Shown here in pieces: positions 1 to 9,039 of a stretch of 64,000 bases of DNA. Location of the stretch: the NCBI RefSeq assembly GCF_009766065.1, contig NZ_LMUE01000002.1, positions 1,586,861 through 1,650,860 of the forward strand, in the 5' to 3' direction. The notes under the pieces were generated by a model. The model made no database searches. It was not told the origin of the DNA and was given only the letters and a program-made list of their open reading frames with translations. Each line of letters opens with the position of its first letter. Position 1 is the first letter of the stretch. The translations under genes were made by a program, and so were the position numbers. Source of the stretch: Dyella sp. S184 (GTDB lineage Bacteria; Pseudomonadota; Gammaproteobacteria; Xanthomonadales; Rhodanobacteraceae).

Positions 1-244
1 ACTTGTCATCAAAGCGCTCAAACCGAGCACCGTCAAAGCGGTACAAACCGTGGTCAGTGCCGATCCACAAGTAGCCATCCGACGTTTGCGCTAGTGTGGC
101 GACCCCTGTAGGCGCACCACCTTTACCAGTCCATGCCACATGCTTGTAACGATCGAGCGTCCATGGACGCGGATCGGCGTGGACCTGACATGACAGTAAG
201 AGAATGATGGCGGCCAGCAGCCATCCACAGAACGCCCGAGCCAT
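1..244 (-). CDS. N-terminus of two-component propeller sensor (partial)
   Basis: The minus strand reads from an ATG at 244 to the window edge: about 81 residues, so the gene is truncated by the window. It opens with a hydrophobic signal segment (around residues 8-20, ending in a possible lipobox-like LLSCQ) and continues with a stretch containing TSDGYLWIGTDHGLYRFDG at about residues 56-74. That pattern is the typical first blade of the two-component regulator propeller repeat found in periplasmic sensor domains of hybrid or NarL-type histidine kinases. The rest of the protein is outside the window, so the kinase part is inferred from the family. The gene is divergent from the FAH operon at 526 and could sense something that regulates it. 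Confidence 0.75.
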   Translation of the reverse strand, partial: MARAFCGWLLAAIILLLSCQVHADPRPWTLDRYKHVAWTGKGGAPTGVATLAQTSDGYLWIGTDHGLYRFDGARFERFDDK

Positions 245-370
245 ATTCCACTTATGGCGCAACACGAAATCAGGGATGCCCAACTCTTCCAGCACAGAAT
301 GACTACGGATCGTCATGCGGGATGATTCCGGGCACGTTGTTGGCGCGGCTAGGCTTCGTTCAATCTCTTT

Positions 371-420
371 TGACTCGCGTAGCTTTTATACATATCCAAT
401 CAACCTTGTACAAGCGAGGA
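371..420 (+). promoter_or_regulatory. Upstream motif shared with the poxB upstream region
   Basis: Positions 371-415 align without gaps to 19391-19435 upstream of poxB, with 33 of 45 bases identical by eye. The core is TACATATCC, two variable bases, TCAA, four variable bases, then GTACAAGC. It lies about 110 bases before the FAH-family start codon at 526. The function as a regulator-binding site or promoter is inferred; no other explanation, such as a shared coding remnant, is apparent. Confidence 0.4.
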
Positions 421-525
421 AGGCAGCGCTGCGCTAGCTTTGGTCTCAACGCGAACATCGCGAAGCGGTTTGGCCAATGGGTTCGTCGGAAGCGTGTCCG
501 CAGCCCACTGCTTAAGGAGAAACCC

Positions 526-1398
526 ATGCGCATCGTCCATTTCGAGAGGGGAAATGTCCTAGGGATTGCGGCAGATGAAGGCTCAGGCTGGCACGGCCTC
601 ACGGAGCGCGAAAACGGATTTCCAGGCACCCTTCCCGAACTGATTGCGCAAGGTGCAGATCTGTTACGCATAGGCAGAGGCCTTCTACCTATGCATGCAA
701 TCGACCTCAACGCAGTTCGGATACTGCCTCCAGTGCCCAAGCCGCCGAAAATCTTCTGTGTCGGTCTCAACTACGATGATCACCTCGAGGAAAGCGGACT
801 CAAAAAGCCGGTCTATCCCGAAATTTTCGCGCGGTTCGCGACGAGTCTGATCGCTCACAGCGAGCCGATCCTTCTGCCACCCGAATCGATCGCACTGGAC
901 TATGAGGCAGAGCTCGCCGTGGTGATCGGCCGGGGAGGACGCCGCATCAACCGCGACAGAGCCCTCGAGCACGTTGCGGGCTACTCCCTCTTCAATGATG
1001 CGACGATCCGCGATTTTCAACTGCGCACGCCGCAATGGACGATAGGCAAGAATTTCGATGGCACAGGGGCGTTCGGCCCTTGGCTGGTGACGCCCGATGC
1101 CCTGCCACCGGGGGCTCACGGGCTGCACATTCAGGGGCGCTTAAACGGCCAGGTGATGCAGGATTCGTCTATCGACAAGCTCATTTTCAGCGTCCCAGTG
1201 CTGATCGAAACAATCAGCATCGCGATCAGTCTTGAGCCGGGTGACGTGATCATCACTGGAACCCCCGGTGGCGTTGGAGCGGCGCGCAAGCCGCCTATTT
1301 TCATGAAGCCGGGCGATGTCTTCGAAGTGGAGATCGAGGGAATCGGTGTCTTGAGCAACACCGTCCAGAGCGAGTCACAAGAGGATGCGCCGCGATGA
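526..1398 (+). CDS. Fumarylacetoacetate hydrolase (FAH) family protein
   Basis: This 290-residue protein belongs to the FAH superfamily, metal-dependent enzymes that hydrolyse or decarboxylate 2-oxo acids or acylpyruvates. The frame is open further upstream, but ATG 526 is preceded by AAGGAGA at 514-520 and starts the conserved protein, so I chose it. Family motifs visible are IFCVGLNYDDH (about residues 80-90), the metal-binding DYEAELAVVIG (about 125-135), GYSLFNDATIRDFQ, WTIGKNFDGTGAFGPW and the C-terminal ITGTPGGVG. The stop codon overlaps the next start (ATGA), so the two genes are translationally coupled. The partner dehydrogenase suggests catabolism of a hydroxy/oxo acid. The exact substrate cannot be read from the sequence. 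Confidence 0.85.
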   Translation: MRIVHFERGNVLGIAADEGSGWHGLTERENGFPGTLPELIAQGADLLRIGRGLLPMHAIDLNAVRILPPVPKPPKIFCVGLNYDDHLEESGLKKPVYPEIFARFATSLIAHSEPILLPPESIALDYEAELAVVIGRGGRRINRDRALEHVAGYSLFNDATIRDFQLRTPQWTIGKNFDGTGAFGPWLVTPDALPPGAHGLHIQGRLNGQVMQDSSIDKLIFSVPVLIETISIAISLEPGDVIITGTPGGVGAARKPPIFMKPGDVFEVEIEGIGVLSNTVQSESQEDAPR

Positions 1399-4331
1399 GA
1401 AAGCTATTTTCTGCGACTCCTTCGCGCATTGGACGAGGCAATGGCCCATCAGAGAGCGATGCAGTTCCCGCCTCTCTGGTCGATGGGACACCCACTAATC
1501 TGAAGACTGATCTCATCAACCTATTGGGAAAGCAGAGCGTCCTCCACAGAGCGATCGATCTCGTACGGTTTGCCTCCGACGCAAGCCCATATCGGCTCAT
1601 CCCACAAGTCGTCGTGCAGCCTCGAACCACCGAAGACATCGTCAAGCTCTTCCGCTATTGCCGAGAGAACGGGAGGCACGCGACGCTTCGCGCCGCGGGG
1701 ACCAGCCTGAACGGTCAATCTCTATCGGACGATCTACTCATCGACGTGCGCCGTCATTGGTACGGCGCCAAAGTGGAGGACGATGGCTTCAGAGTGCGCG
1801 CGCGTCCTGGAATGATCCTAGCGCACGTAAACGCAATGCTCGGGCGATACGGCCGACGGCTCGGACCGGACCCGGCAAGTTCGAAAGCGTGCACCATCGG
1901 TGGCGTGATCGCTAACAATTCCGGTGGTATGCGCTGCACCGTCAAAAACGACGCTTATCAGACAGTTTCGGCGATGACGTTCGTAACAGCCTCCGGTGCT
2001 GTAATCGACACCTCAGCTTCCGACGCGGAAGCTGCATTTGAACGAGCCGAACCTGATCTTGCGGGAGGGCTGCTGGCACTTCGCGAAGAGCTGCTCGCCG
2101 ACCGGGAGTTGGCCGACCGCGTGCGACGCAAGTATTCGATACGGAACACCCATGGCTATCGGCTCTGCGCGCTGCTCGATGGCGAGACGCCACTTGAAAT
2201 CTTTCGTCGTCTGCTTGTGGGATCCGAGGGCACGCTGGCATTCGTTGCCGAAGCGGTGATTGGTACCGTTCCTTCTCCGAACGTGACCAGCGTCGCCTGG
2301 ATACCAGTCCCAACCATCGACGAAGCAGTCGGCTTAGTTCCCAGCCTCGTTGCTCTCGGAGCCACCGCCGTCGAGTTGATGGTCGCCCCCGCCCTCACTG
2401 CCGCCGGCCAAGCTTTCGCGAACACCCCTTGCTATTGGAAAACTCTCGATCCAAAAGCTGCAGCCCTGCTCGTCGAGTTTGGCGCCGAAGACATGCAAGC
2501 GCTTGAAGTCTTGCAAAGCAAGGTCGTCGAGTTGACCGCTCACGCCAATCTACTCCATCCCGTAGAGTTCACGAGCATGGAGGAAGCTGTCGAGCTGGCG
2601 TGGCACGTACGCGAAGGACTACTCGGGTTGATCGGCAAACTGCGTCCGAAGGGTTCGACGCTCATAACCGAAGACGTGTGCTTCCCGCCTGAACGCCTGG
2701 CGCAAGGGGCAAGAGACGTCCAAGAATTGCTGAGCAAGCACGGCTTCATCCCCGGGGTCGCGGGCCACGCAGCCCACGGAAATCTTCACTTCACGCTGGT
2801 CGCAGACTTTGGCGACCCAAAAGACCACACGCGGTACGAGGTCTTCATGAAGGAGCTCGTCGATCTCGTCATCCGAAAACACGACGGCTCACTAAAGGCT
2901 GAGCACGGCACCGGTCTCAACATGGCGCCTTTCGTCGAGGCAGAATGGGGCGCAAAGGCCACCGCCATGATGTGGCGAATCAAAGAACTCGCCGACCCTA
3001 AAGGCATCTTAGGGCCGAACGTGATCCTGACCCACAATGCAAAAATCCACTTGGAGAATATGAAATCGGTGCCGTTGATCGAAAACGTCACGGACTCCAC
3101 GCAATGCATTGAGTGCGGATTTTGCGAACCGGTTTGTCCCAGCCGCAACGTCACCATGACACCAAGGCAGCGGATCGTGACCAGGCGTGAAATGGCCCGC
3201 CAATCGCCTGAATCCCCGATGCTTGCCCAACTGCAAGAGGAATATCAGTACGACGGAATCGAGACCTGTGCCGGCGATGGTACATGCGCGATTCCCTGCC
3301 CGATCGGAATCAACACCGGCGCGCTGATCCGCGAATTCCGTGCAAAAGAGACCACGTCGACGGCCGACAACGTCGCGTTGCGACTCGCCAAGAACTGGAG
3401 CGCGGTCGAGACGCTGGCCCGAGGTAGCCTGTCCGCCACGCATGCGTTCTACAAGCTATTCGGAGTCAAGCCACTGACGGCATTGACCGGGGCTGCGCGA
3501 GCGATCGTGAGTTCCGATCTGATGCCCAGTGTGCCGGGTCCTATGCCTCGGGCAGCTCGGGCTCCGTCTTCGACTCCAAAAAATGGTGCCGTAGCCGTCT
3601 ACTTCCCCGCGTGCATCAATCGGATGTTTGGCCGCGATCCGGATGGCCCGGCTTCGCCGTCCTTGCCGGAGGCATTCGTCACGCTGTCCGAACGAGCCGG
3701 AAAGCCGTTGTGGATTCCGCCTGATGTCGCCGGCCTATGTTGCTCCACTCCTTGGAAGTCGAAAGGCTATCCCAAAGGCCACGCGTTCATGGCCAAATCC
3801 ATCGCCGACGCCATGCTGCGATGGAGTGACGGCGGTAAGCTCCCGATCGTCGTTGATGCAGCATCTTGCACTCTCGCTCTCAGCCAGGATATTGCTTCAA
3901 TACTCGACGCTGAGACCAAGGCCAAGTACGAGAGTTTGACCATCATCGACTCGATTGCATGGTGTCGCGACCTGCTTCCGAAGTTGACTATCCGGCGGAA
4001 ACTCGGACGGATCGCCGTACATCCAACGTGCTCTATCACACATTTGGAATTGGCTAAGACGCTCAAGCAAATCGCGACACATTTGGCCGATGATGTCGAG
4101 GTGCCGATTGGTACGACCTGCTGTGGCACGGCTGGTGATAGAGGCCTCTTACATCCCGAACTCGTCGTCTCGTCGACCCGCGAGATCAAAGCCGTTCTGG
4201 ATGCTCACCCGGCCGAGGCCTACATTTCAGCGAACCGAACCTGTGAGATGGGCCTTCGACATGCGACCGGGCGACCGTATGAGTCGTTTGTTTTCCTGCT
4301 CGAAGAATTGAGTCGTCCGGAGGCGCACTGA
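1395..4331 (+). CDS. FAD/Fe-S 2-hydroxyacid (D-lactate-type) dehydrogenase
   Basis: A 978-residue fusion of a GlcD/Dld-type flavoprotein and a GlpC/LutA-type iron-sulfur module. The N-terminal third has the FAD-binding PCMH fold, with ATLRAAGTSLNGQS and SSKACTIGGVIANNSGG as FAD contacts. The middle is the FAD-oxidase C-terminal domain, ending near GHAAHGNLHFT and KAEHGTGLNMAPFVE. Two 4Fe-4S clusters follow, CIECGFCEPVCP (from about residue 571) and CAGDGTCAIPCP (from about 625), then a cysteine-rich CCG domain with TTCCGTAGDRG. The family oxidises D-2-hydroxyacids such as D-lactate or D-2-hydroxyglutarate (E. coli YdiJ is similar in layout) and passes electrons to quinone. It overlaps the FAH gene by four bases. 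The substrate is uncertain. Confidence 0.85.
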   Translation: MRKLFSATPSRIGRGNGPSESDAVPASLVDGTPTNLKTDLINLLGKQSVLHRAIDLVRFASDASPYRLIPQVVVQPRTTEDIVKLFRYCRENGRHATLRAAGTSLNGQSLSDDLLIDVRRHWYGAKVEDDGFRVRARPGMILAHVNAMLGRYGRRLGPDPASSKACTIGGVIANNSGGMRCTVKNDAYQTVSAMTFVTASGAVIDTSASDAEAAFERAEPDLAGGLLALREELLADRELADRVRRKYSIRNTHGYRLCALLDGETPLEIFRRLLVGSEGTLAFVAEAVIGTVPSPNVTSVAWIPVPTIDEAVGLVPSLVALGATAVELMVAPALTAAGQAFANTPCYWKTLDPKAAALLVEFGAEDMQALEVLQSKVVELTAHANLLHPVEFTSMEEAVELAWHVREGLLGLIGKLRPKGSTLITEDVCFPPERLAQGARDVQELLSKHGFIPGVAGHAAHGNLHFTLVADFGDPKDHTRYEVFMKELVDLVIRKHDGSLKAEHGTGLNMAPFVEAEWGAKATAMMWRIKELADPKGILGPNVILTHNAKIHLENMKSVPLIENVTDSTQCIECGFCEPVCPSRNVTMTPRQRIVTRREMARQSPESPMLAQLQEEYQYDGIETCAGDGTCAIPCPIGINTGALIREFRAKETTSTADNVALRLAKNWSAVETLARGSLSATHAFYKLFGVKPLTALTGAARAIVSSDLMPSVPGPMPRAARAPSSTPKNGAVAVYFPACINRMFGRDPDGPASPSLPEAFVTLSERAGKPLWIPPDVAGLCCSTPWKSKGYPKGHAFMAKSIADAMLRWSDGGKLPIVVDAASCTLALSQDIASILDAETKAKYESLTIIDSIAWCRDLLPKLTIRRKLGRIAVHPTCSITHLELAKTLKQIATHLADDVEVPIGTTCCGTAGDRGLLHPELVVSSTREIKAVLDAHPAEAYISANRTCEMGLRHATGRPYESFVFLLEELSRPEAH

Positions 4332-4577
4332 CGAACGATCCGAGCGCATCGAGACGCTTACTTACCGACAGATCGGCCCTCCGAAACGCTTCTGCGAATT
4401 GCGAGTAGCAGCCTGCAGAACTTTTGCAGCCTCCTCTGCTCTGCCTAACCGCATCCACCTCAGCCTCGCGCGCCGCTGCTCGCAGTTGCTACATACCGCA
4501 TAAGACCACGCATTCGAAAACATGGATCCTGCTGAAATCGGGCCTTACTAAATCGATCGCCGAATAGGAGCCAACCC

Positions 4578-5411
4578 ATGCCATATTCCGACTACAAATG
4601 TTTCCAACTCAAGTTCGAATCCGGAGTCGCATTCATCAGCATCAATCATCCTCCGATAAATCTTCTTGATGAAGTTCTGTCGCCGGAATTCGACAGACTC
4701 GGTAGAGAGCTCGAATTCGACGAGAGTGTCCGGGTTATCGTCTTGCAGAGCGCTCTTCCTGATTTCTTTATTGCCCACTCTGGTTTAGGCCGGGTCGGAG
4801 CTGCTTCCAAATTGGTATCGCATACGCGAAGCTTTCGTCTTACACAGATGATCGGCGAGCGCTTCAGGAACATGCCCAAGGTCACCATTGCCAAAATCGA
4901 AGGACGGTGCCGGGGCGGCGGGAGTGAGATCGCGCTGGCTGCGGACATGTGTTTTGGTGCCATAGGCAAAGCGATCTTTGGCCATCCAGAGGTTGCGGTT
5001 GGGCTTGTACCGGGCGGCGGCGCTACGCAACGATTGCCACGGGTCATGGGACGCGCACGCGCCTTGGAGGTGCTGCTAAGTTGCAATGATCTCTCGGCGG
5101 AGCTGGCAGAACTTTACGGTTATATCAATCGAGCGTTGCCGGCCGAAGAGTTGACCCCCTTTGTCGAGAAACTGGCTCGCCGTGTAGCTGCATTTCCTGC
5201 GCATACCATCGCTCACGTCAAGGCAGCGGTGGACATTGGAGCATTTGGCTCCTTGGCCGAGGGGCTTCTGGTGGAAGCTCATGAGTCCGATTTGAGTGTG
5301 GCCAGCGAGGTGTCGCAAGCGCTCGTCAAGGAAGCATTGAGGGTCGGGGCTGAAACGTATGAAGGCGAGTTGGAGATGGATTTCATAGGGAGACTCTCCC
5401 CAACAAAATAA
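4578..5411 (+). CDS. Enoyl-CoA hydratase/isomerase family protein
   Basis: A 277-residue crotonase-fold protein. The oxyanion-hole region RCRGGGSEIALAADMCF (about residues 112-128) carries the first catalytic Glu, and HPEVAVGLVPGGGATQRLPR carries the second, so both hydratase glutamates seem present. The first strand (VAFISINHPPINLL) is normal, but the usual first oxyanion loop AGADI is replaced by FFIAHSGL, as in some divergent members. The start is ATG 4578, with AGGAG at 4566-4570. It stands alone on the plus strand, converging with a minus-strand hypothetical gene, and is probably part of the adjacent acyl-CoA catabolic locus. Specific substrate unknown. Confidence 0.8.
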   Translation: MPYSDYKCFQLKFESGVAFISINHPPINLLDEVLSPEFDRLGRELEFDESVRVIVLQSALPDFFIAHSGLGRVGAASKLVSHTRSFRLTQMIGERFRNMPKVTIAKIEGRCRGGGSEIALAADMCFGAIGKAIFGHPEVAVGLVPGGGATQRLPRVMGRARALEVLLSCNDLSAELAELYGYINRALPAEELTPFVEKLARRVAAFPAHTIAHVKAAVDIGAFGSLAEGLLVEAHESDLSVASEVSQALVKEALRVGAETYEGELEMDFIGRLSPTK

Positions 5412-5465
5412 CCCCGTGAGTCAAGATTGGCCGCACTCACATGCAGGGTGCGACACTGCTCAATG

Positions 5466-5942
5466 CTACGCATGATCCAATTTATATCGAGGAAGATGCA
5501 TCGTTTGAACGATGGTATTCAGTTCAATGCGGCAGGCCAGGCTAAAGGGCTCAATAGGCGACTTCCCGGCACTGAGCGAGAGCTTCTGTATTTCATTCAG
5601 CGTCATATTTTTTTGAGAAAAATTAGCCGTTATCTTGCGCACGAGTGCCTCAGCTTCCTTCACGACTTCGCTGGAAGATGTAAGCCTCATTCGGCCCACC
5701 AGCGCGTGGACTTGCAACAAGCTCTCGAAGTCCTCCATGTCACGCGTTAGTGAACTGACGTACAAGTGCGATGCTTGATTAATGAAGTCAGAATATAGGG
5801 ACTCCCTGGACGCCACGCTCCTGGTCAGAAATTCTCTGCGTGTCGTGCTCCTCTGTAAAATGACATTACTTAGAACTGGTGCGAGCGCGCCGATAGCAGA
5901 GCCCGTGAGCGCAGACAATGTGCCAATCAATGCCGTTTCCAT
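5466..5942 (-). CDS. Hypothetical membrane-anchored protein
   Basis: I do not recognise this family. With ATG 5942 it encodes about 158 residues (a GTG at 5948 is possible). The first 30 residues (TALIGTLSALTGSAIGALAPVLSNVI) form one hydrophobic, probably membrane-spanning segment. The rest is hydrophilic and mainly helical, with heptad-like spacing through EFLTRSVASRESLYSDFINQA and VVKEAEALVRKI. This layout of one N-terminal anchor plus a helical cytoplasmic tail is common in small uncharacterised proteins. An AAAGAG precedes the start at suitable distance. It lies 170 bases downstream of the CoA-transferase gene and may or may not belong to that operon. Confidence 0.55.
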   Translation of the reverse strand: METALIGTLSALTGSAIGALAPVLSNVILQRSTTRREFLTRSVASRESLYSDFINQASHLYVSSLTRDMEDFESLLQVHALVGRMRLTSSSEVVKEAEALVRKITANFSQKNMTLNEIQKLSLSAGKSPIEPFSLACRIELNTIVQTMHLPRYKLDHA

Positions 5943-6111
5943 AAGCACTCTTTCGAGGTTTGGGTCGAAATGGCGTAGGGATACTTATATAGCCCCCATA
6001 CTCCTTGCTTTCACGAGACCACTCGCTCTGCTTGCCACTCGACAAGTGGTAGGCACCCATAAGCAACTGGGCGCTATCGGGCTTCATGATCATGTGGTCG
6101 CTATTGTTGTA

Positions 6112-7338
6112 CTAGCCTGCATGTTCCTTCATCACCGGAACAGCTCCACTTATGCGCAACCCCTCTATTTCGGTTGCGTCGAATCCCAATTGCTGAAGAA
6201 TTTCATCATTGTGCTCTCCAATCCTTGGAGCTCGCCTGGCGGATACCTTGGCAACACCATGCACCTGAATTGGGCTGCTGATTGTCGACGTCAGCTTACC
6301 GCCGGCGCCCTCGAGCGGAACGATGATGTTATTGGCATGAAGCTGTGGATCGTTAATGACTTCTCGCTGGTCACGCACCGCGCCGAACGTCACGTGAACA
6401 CCGTTGAACACCTTGTACCAATGCTCCATCGGGTGCGCGCCGAAAACTTCGTCCAGGATGGCAGTGAGCTGCGGCATATTCGCCAACAGCTCTGCCGGAT
6501 CGGCGAATCTCGGATCGGTCAGCAGATCGGGGCGGCCGATCGCGGTTGCCACGGCCGCCAACTTGTCAGAAGTAACAACAAGAACGAACCACGTGTCATC
6601 AGCAGCGCGGTAGACGTTCATCGCCGCATTCGCAGGATTTTTTCGATCGTGCAACCCAAAGAATTTTGCGTCGCACAGCGCAGCTTGGATAGAGACGCTC
6701 GCAGACCATACGCCTTGCGCGAGTAACGAGGTCGTGACATGCGCCCCTTCACCCGTTCGCTCTCGACGATACAGAGCGGTAACTATCGCCGAATAGAGTC
6801 CGACCGCGGTCGCGTTATCGCCGCTGCCGGCCACCGGCCACGTGGGTGGTGCGCCGGCATCACGCGTCATCGACAACAACCCGCTGCGAGCCCAGTACGA
6901 CGTAATGTCAAAGCCAGGGAGATTTGCATCGGGCCCCTTATCGCCGAAACCCGTAACGTCTGCATAGATCAGACGCGGATTCCATGCAGCAACATCTTCA
7001 TACTCAAGCTTAAGTCGCGCACGTGCCGGGTGCGGCGTATTGACAATGAGAACGTCAGCCCATTTGACGAGTTTCTCGAGGACCTGCTGGGAGCTCGGAG
7101 ACTTCAGGTCGAGCGCCATACCCCGCTTGTTGCGATTGTTCAGGTGCCACGGGTAAGCATCCTCGGCGACAGGTTGTGGGGGAGCGTTGTGCGCGTGCCG
7201 CCACAGTTCGCCGCTTGGCGGTTCCACTTTGATGACGTCAGCGCCGAAGTCGGACAAGATCACCGCGGCACTGGGACCTGCGATGAAGCTCGCCATATCA
7301 ACCACTTTCAGTCCGGAAAAAATATTCTCGCTTGCCAT
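6112..7338 (-). CDS. Class III CoA-transferase (CaiB/BaiF family)
   Basis: A 408-residue formyl-CoA/carnitine-type CoA-transferase, which moves CoA between carboxylic acids and so activates the substrate of a CoA-dependent pathway. The longer open frame upstream is not conserved, so I start at ATG 7338, giving MASENIFSGLKVVDM. Family signatures are DMASFIAGPSAAVILSDFGA and VIKVEPPSG near the N-terminus, NRNKRGMALDLK at about 69-79, and PGFDITSYWARSG, where Asp144 matches the catalytic nucleophile of the family. It is the last clear member of the minus-strand operon starting at 12235, 37 bases after a crotonase gene. A CaiABCD-like arrangement is possible, but the substrate is not shown. Confidence 0.88.
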   Translation of the reverse strand: MASENIFSGLKVVDMASFIAGPSAAVILSDFGADVIKVEPPSGELWRHAHNAPPQPVAEDAYPWHLNNRNKRGMALDLKSPSSQQVLEKLVKWADVLIVNTPHPARARLKLEYEDVAAWNPRLIYADVTGFGDKGPDANLPGFDITSYWARSGLLSMTRDAGAPPTWPVAGSGDNATAVGLYSAIVTALYRRERTGEGAHVTTSLLAQGVWSASVSIQAALCDAKFFGLHDRKNPANAAMNVYRAADDTWFVLVVTSDKLAAVATAIGRPDLLTDPRFADPAELLANMPQLTAILDEVFGAHPMEHWYKVFNGVHVTFGAVRDQREVINDPQLHANNIIVPLEGAGGKLTSTISSPIQVHGVAKVSARRAPRIGEHNDEILQQLGFDATEIEGLRISGAVPVMKEHAG

Positions 7339-7375
7339 GTGTGTTCTCTTTGAATTGCTATATGCGACTGTTACT

Positions 7376-8209
7376 TCAGCGCCCTTGAAACCGGGGTGCA
7401 CGTTTTTCGAGGAAGGCGGAGGTACCCTCCTTCTTGTCTTCGCTGGCGGCACAAATGCCGAAGTAGGCAGCTTCCAGCGCGAGGCCTGCGCTTTGGCTGG
7501 TCTCCATGCCTTTGTTCGCCGCATCCAAGGAAAACTTCACAGCAATGGGCGCGTTGGCCGCTACCTGCTTCAGGATGGTTTCGGCACGACCAATCAGGCT
7601 GTCCGCAGAAACGACTTCGTTGACAAGGCCAATGCGGTAGGCTTCTTGCGCGGAAATTGTTTCGCCGGTGAGGATCAGTTGCAACGCACGCCCTTTTCCT
7701 ACAAGACGCGGCAAACGTTGCGTTCCACCCCCACCGGGCAAGAGGCCTAATTTCACTTCGGGCTGTCCGAATCTGGCATGTTCCACGGAGATCCGCATGG
7801 TGCAGGCCATGGCCGTCTCGCAGCCTCCACCAAGCGCAAAGCCATTGATCGCAGCGATCACCGGCTTGCCAAGATTTTCAATAAGGTCCAGCACACCTTG
7901 CCCGAACCGGCTCGACTCCTCCGCTTCGTAGGTGTCCAAATGCGCAAGTTCACCGATATCGGCGCCAGCAATGAATGCCTTGTCACCCGTACCGGTTAGG
8001 ATCACACCGCGCACGGAGGTGTCGGCTTTCGCATCCTCGAACGCAGCTTTCAAATCTGTCCATGTGGACGTACTCAGAGCGTTGAGTACCTTGGGCCGAT
8101 CGACTGTTACGTAGGCAATCGAACACTTTTTCTCGTACAGAACGTTCTCGAGGTTCAACCCCGTTGTTGAAGATGGTTCGAGTGCCGACGTAGTTATGGG
8201 CGAAGTCAT
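7376..8209 (-). CDS. Enoyl-CoA hydratase (two-Glu crotonase)
   Basis: A 277-residue crotonase. After a poorly conserved 25-residue leader it has the canonical VDRPKVLNALS, the first oxyanion loop AFIAGADIGEL, the central INGFALGGGCETAMAC with catalytic Glu, and PEVKLGLLPGGGGTQRLPR with the second Glu. Both catalytic residues of a true hydratase are therefore present. It probably hydrates an enoyl-CoA to a 3-hydroxyacyl-CoA, which the dehydrogenase encoded at 10339-11304 could oxidise. Its start overlaps the stop of the upstream crotonase gene by four bases (8206-8209), so the pair is translationally coupled. Confidence 0.88.
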   Translation of the reverse strand: MTSPITTSALEPSSTTGLNLENVLYEKKCSIAYVTVDRPKVLNALSTSTWTDLKAAFEDAKADTSVRGVILTGTGDKAFIAGADIGELAHLDTYEAEESSRFGQGVLDLIENLGKPVIAAINGFALGGGCETAMACTMRISVEHARFGQPEVKLGLLPGGGGTQRLPRLVGKGRALQLILTGETISAQEAYRIGLVNEVVSADSLIGRAETILKQVAANAPIAVKFSLDAANKGMETSQSAGLALEAAYFGICAASEDKKEGTSAFLEKRAPRFQGR

Positions 8210-9003
8210 TGCAAGGACCCTCCAACTGTAGCCTTCGACTTTGTGAAGTCGGGCTGGCGCTTTTCGAAGAATGCCGTGATGGCTTCCTTGGCATCACCCG
8301 ATTGCAAGCGCGACGCGTACTCCTGGAACTCGAGTTCTGCAGCGGCCGTCATTTGAGCGGTCAAGGTGCGCCTCATCAGTCGTTTGCTCGCACGCACGGC
8401 TCCGGCCGGCTGTCGTTTCAATTTGTGTGCCGTGTCCAGAGCTGTCGCCATGAGGTCTGCCTCGTCCACGATGCGCGTGATGAACCCCAGCTCGGCAGCA
8501 CGGTGTGCATCGAACTGCTGCGCCAGTAGAACCAATTCCGCTGCGGCGAGGTAGCCGATCTGCGCAGGAAGCCAATAGCTCGTTCCCAGTTCCGGTACCA
8601 GGGCGAGATTCACGAAAGGCATCTGGAATCTCGTGTGCTCCGCGGCGTACACGAAGTCGAAGTGCGTGAGCATGGTCGTGCCCCCGCCGATGGCGACGCC
8701 ATGTACTGCGGCGATAAGTGGCTTGTCGAACTCGATCAGCGCCGCGAAAAAGCGGGCCTGCGGGCTGTCGTCACTCTTCGGGGGGTTGTGGAGAAAATCC
8801 TCGAGGTCATTGCCCGCGCAGAATGAATCGCCGGCTCCGTGCAGGAGCACAACCCGCGTTTCGTCGTCCTTGGCAGCAGCATTGAGCAGCTCGGCTAAGG
8901 TCGAGTACATGTTGGACGTCATTGCGTTCTTCTTTTCCGGTCGGTTGAACTGGATTCGAAGTATGTTCTCAAAGCGCTCGGTCACGATCTCAGGCATTTC
9001 CAT
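8206..9003 (-). CDS. Enoyl-CoA isomerase-like crotonase
   Basis: A 265-residue crotonase paralogue of its neighbour. It keeps the oxyanion loops (SFCAGNDLEDF and AVHGVAIGGGTTML), but the first catalytic Glu position is Thr (GGGTTM), while the second-Glu region reads LALVPELGTSYWLP with Glu retained. This single-Glu pattern is typical of delta3-delta2 enoyl-CoA isomerases and related PaaG/ECI-type enzymes rather than hydratases. An isomerase would let the pathway handle unsaturated intermediates. It starts 36 bases after the acyl-CoA dehydrogenase stop; ATG 8997 is an alternative start. Substrate unknown. Confidence 0.82.
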   Translation of the reverse strand: MEMPEIVTERFENILRIQFNRPEKKNAMTSNMYSTLAELLNAAAKDDETRVVLLHGAGDSFCAGNDLEDFLHNPPKSDDSPQARFFAALIEFDKPLIAAVHGVAIGGGTTMLTHFDFVYAAEHTRFQMPFVNLALVPELGTSYWLPAQIGYLAAAELVLLAQQFDAHRAAELGFITRIVDEADLMATALDTAHKLKRQPAGAVRASKRLMRRTLTAQMTAAAELEFQEYASRLQSGDAKEAITAFFEKRQPDFTKSKATVGGSLQ

Positions 9004-9039
9004 CTCGCTAGATTTTCTGGCTGGTCGCCGCGGCGCGCG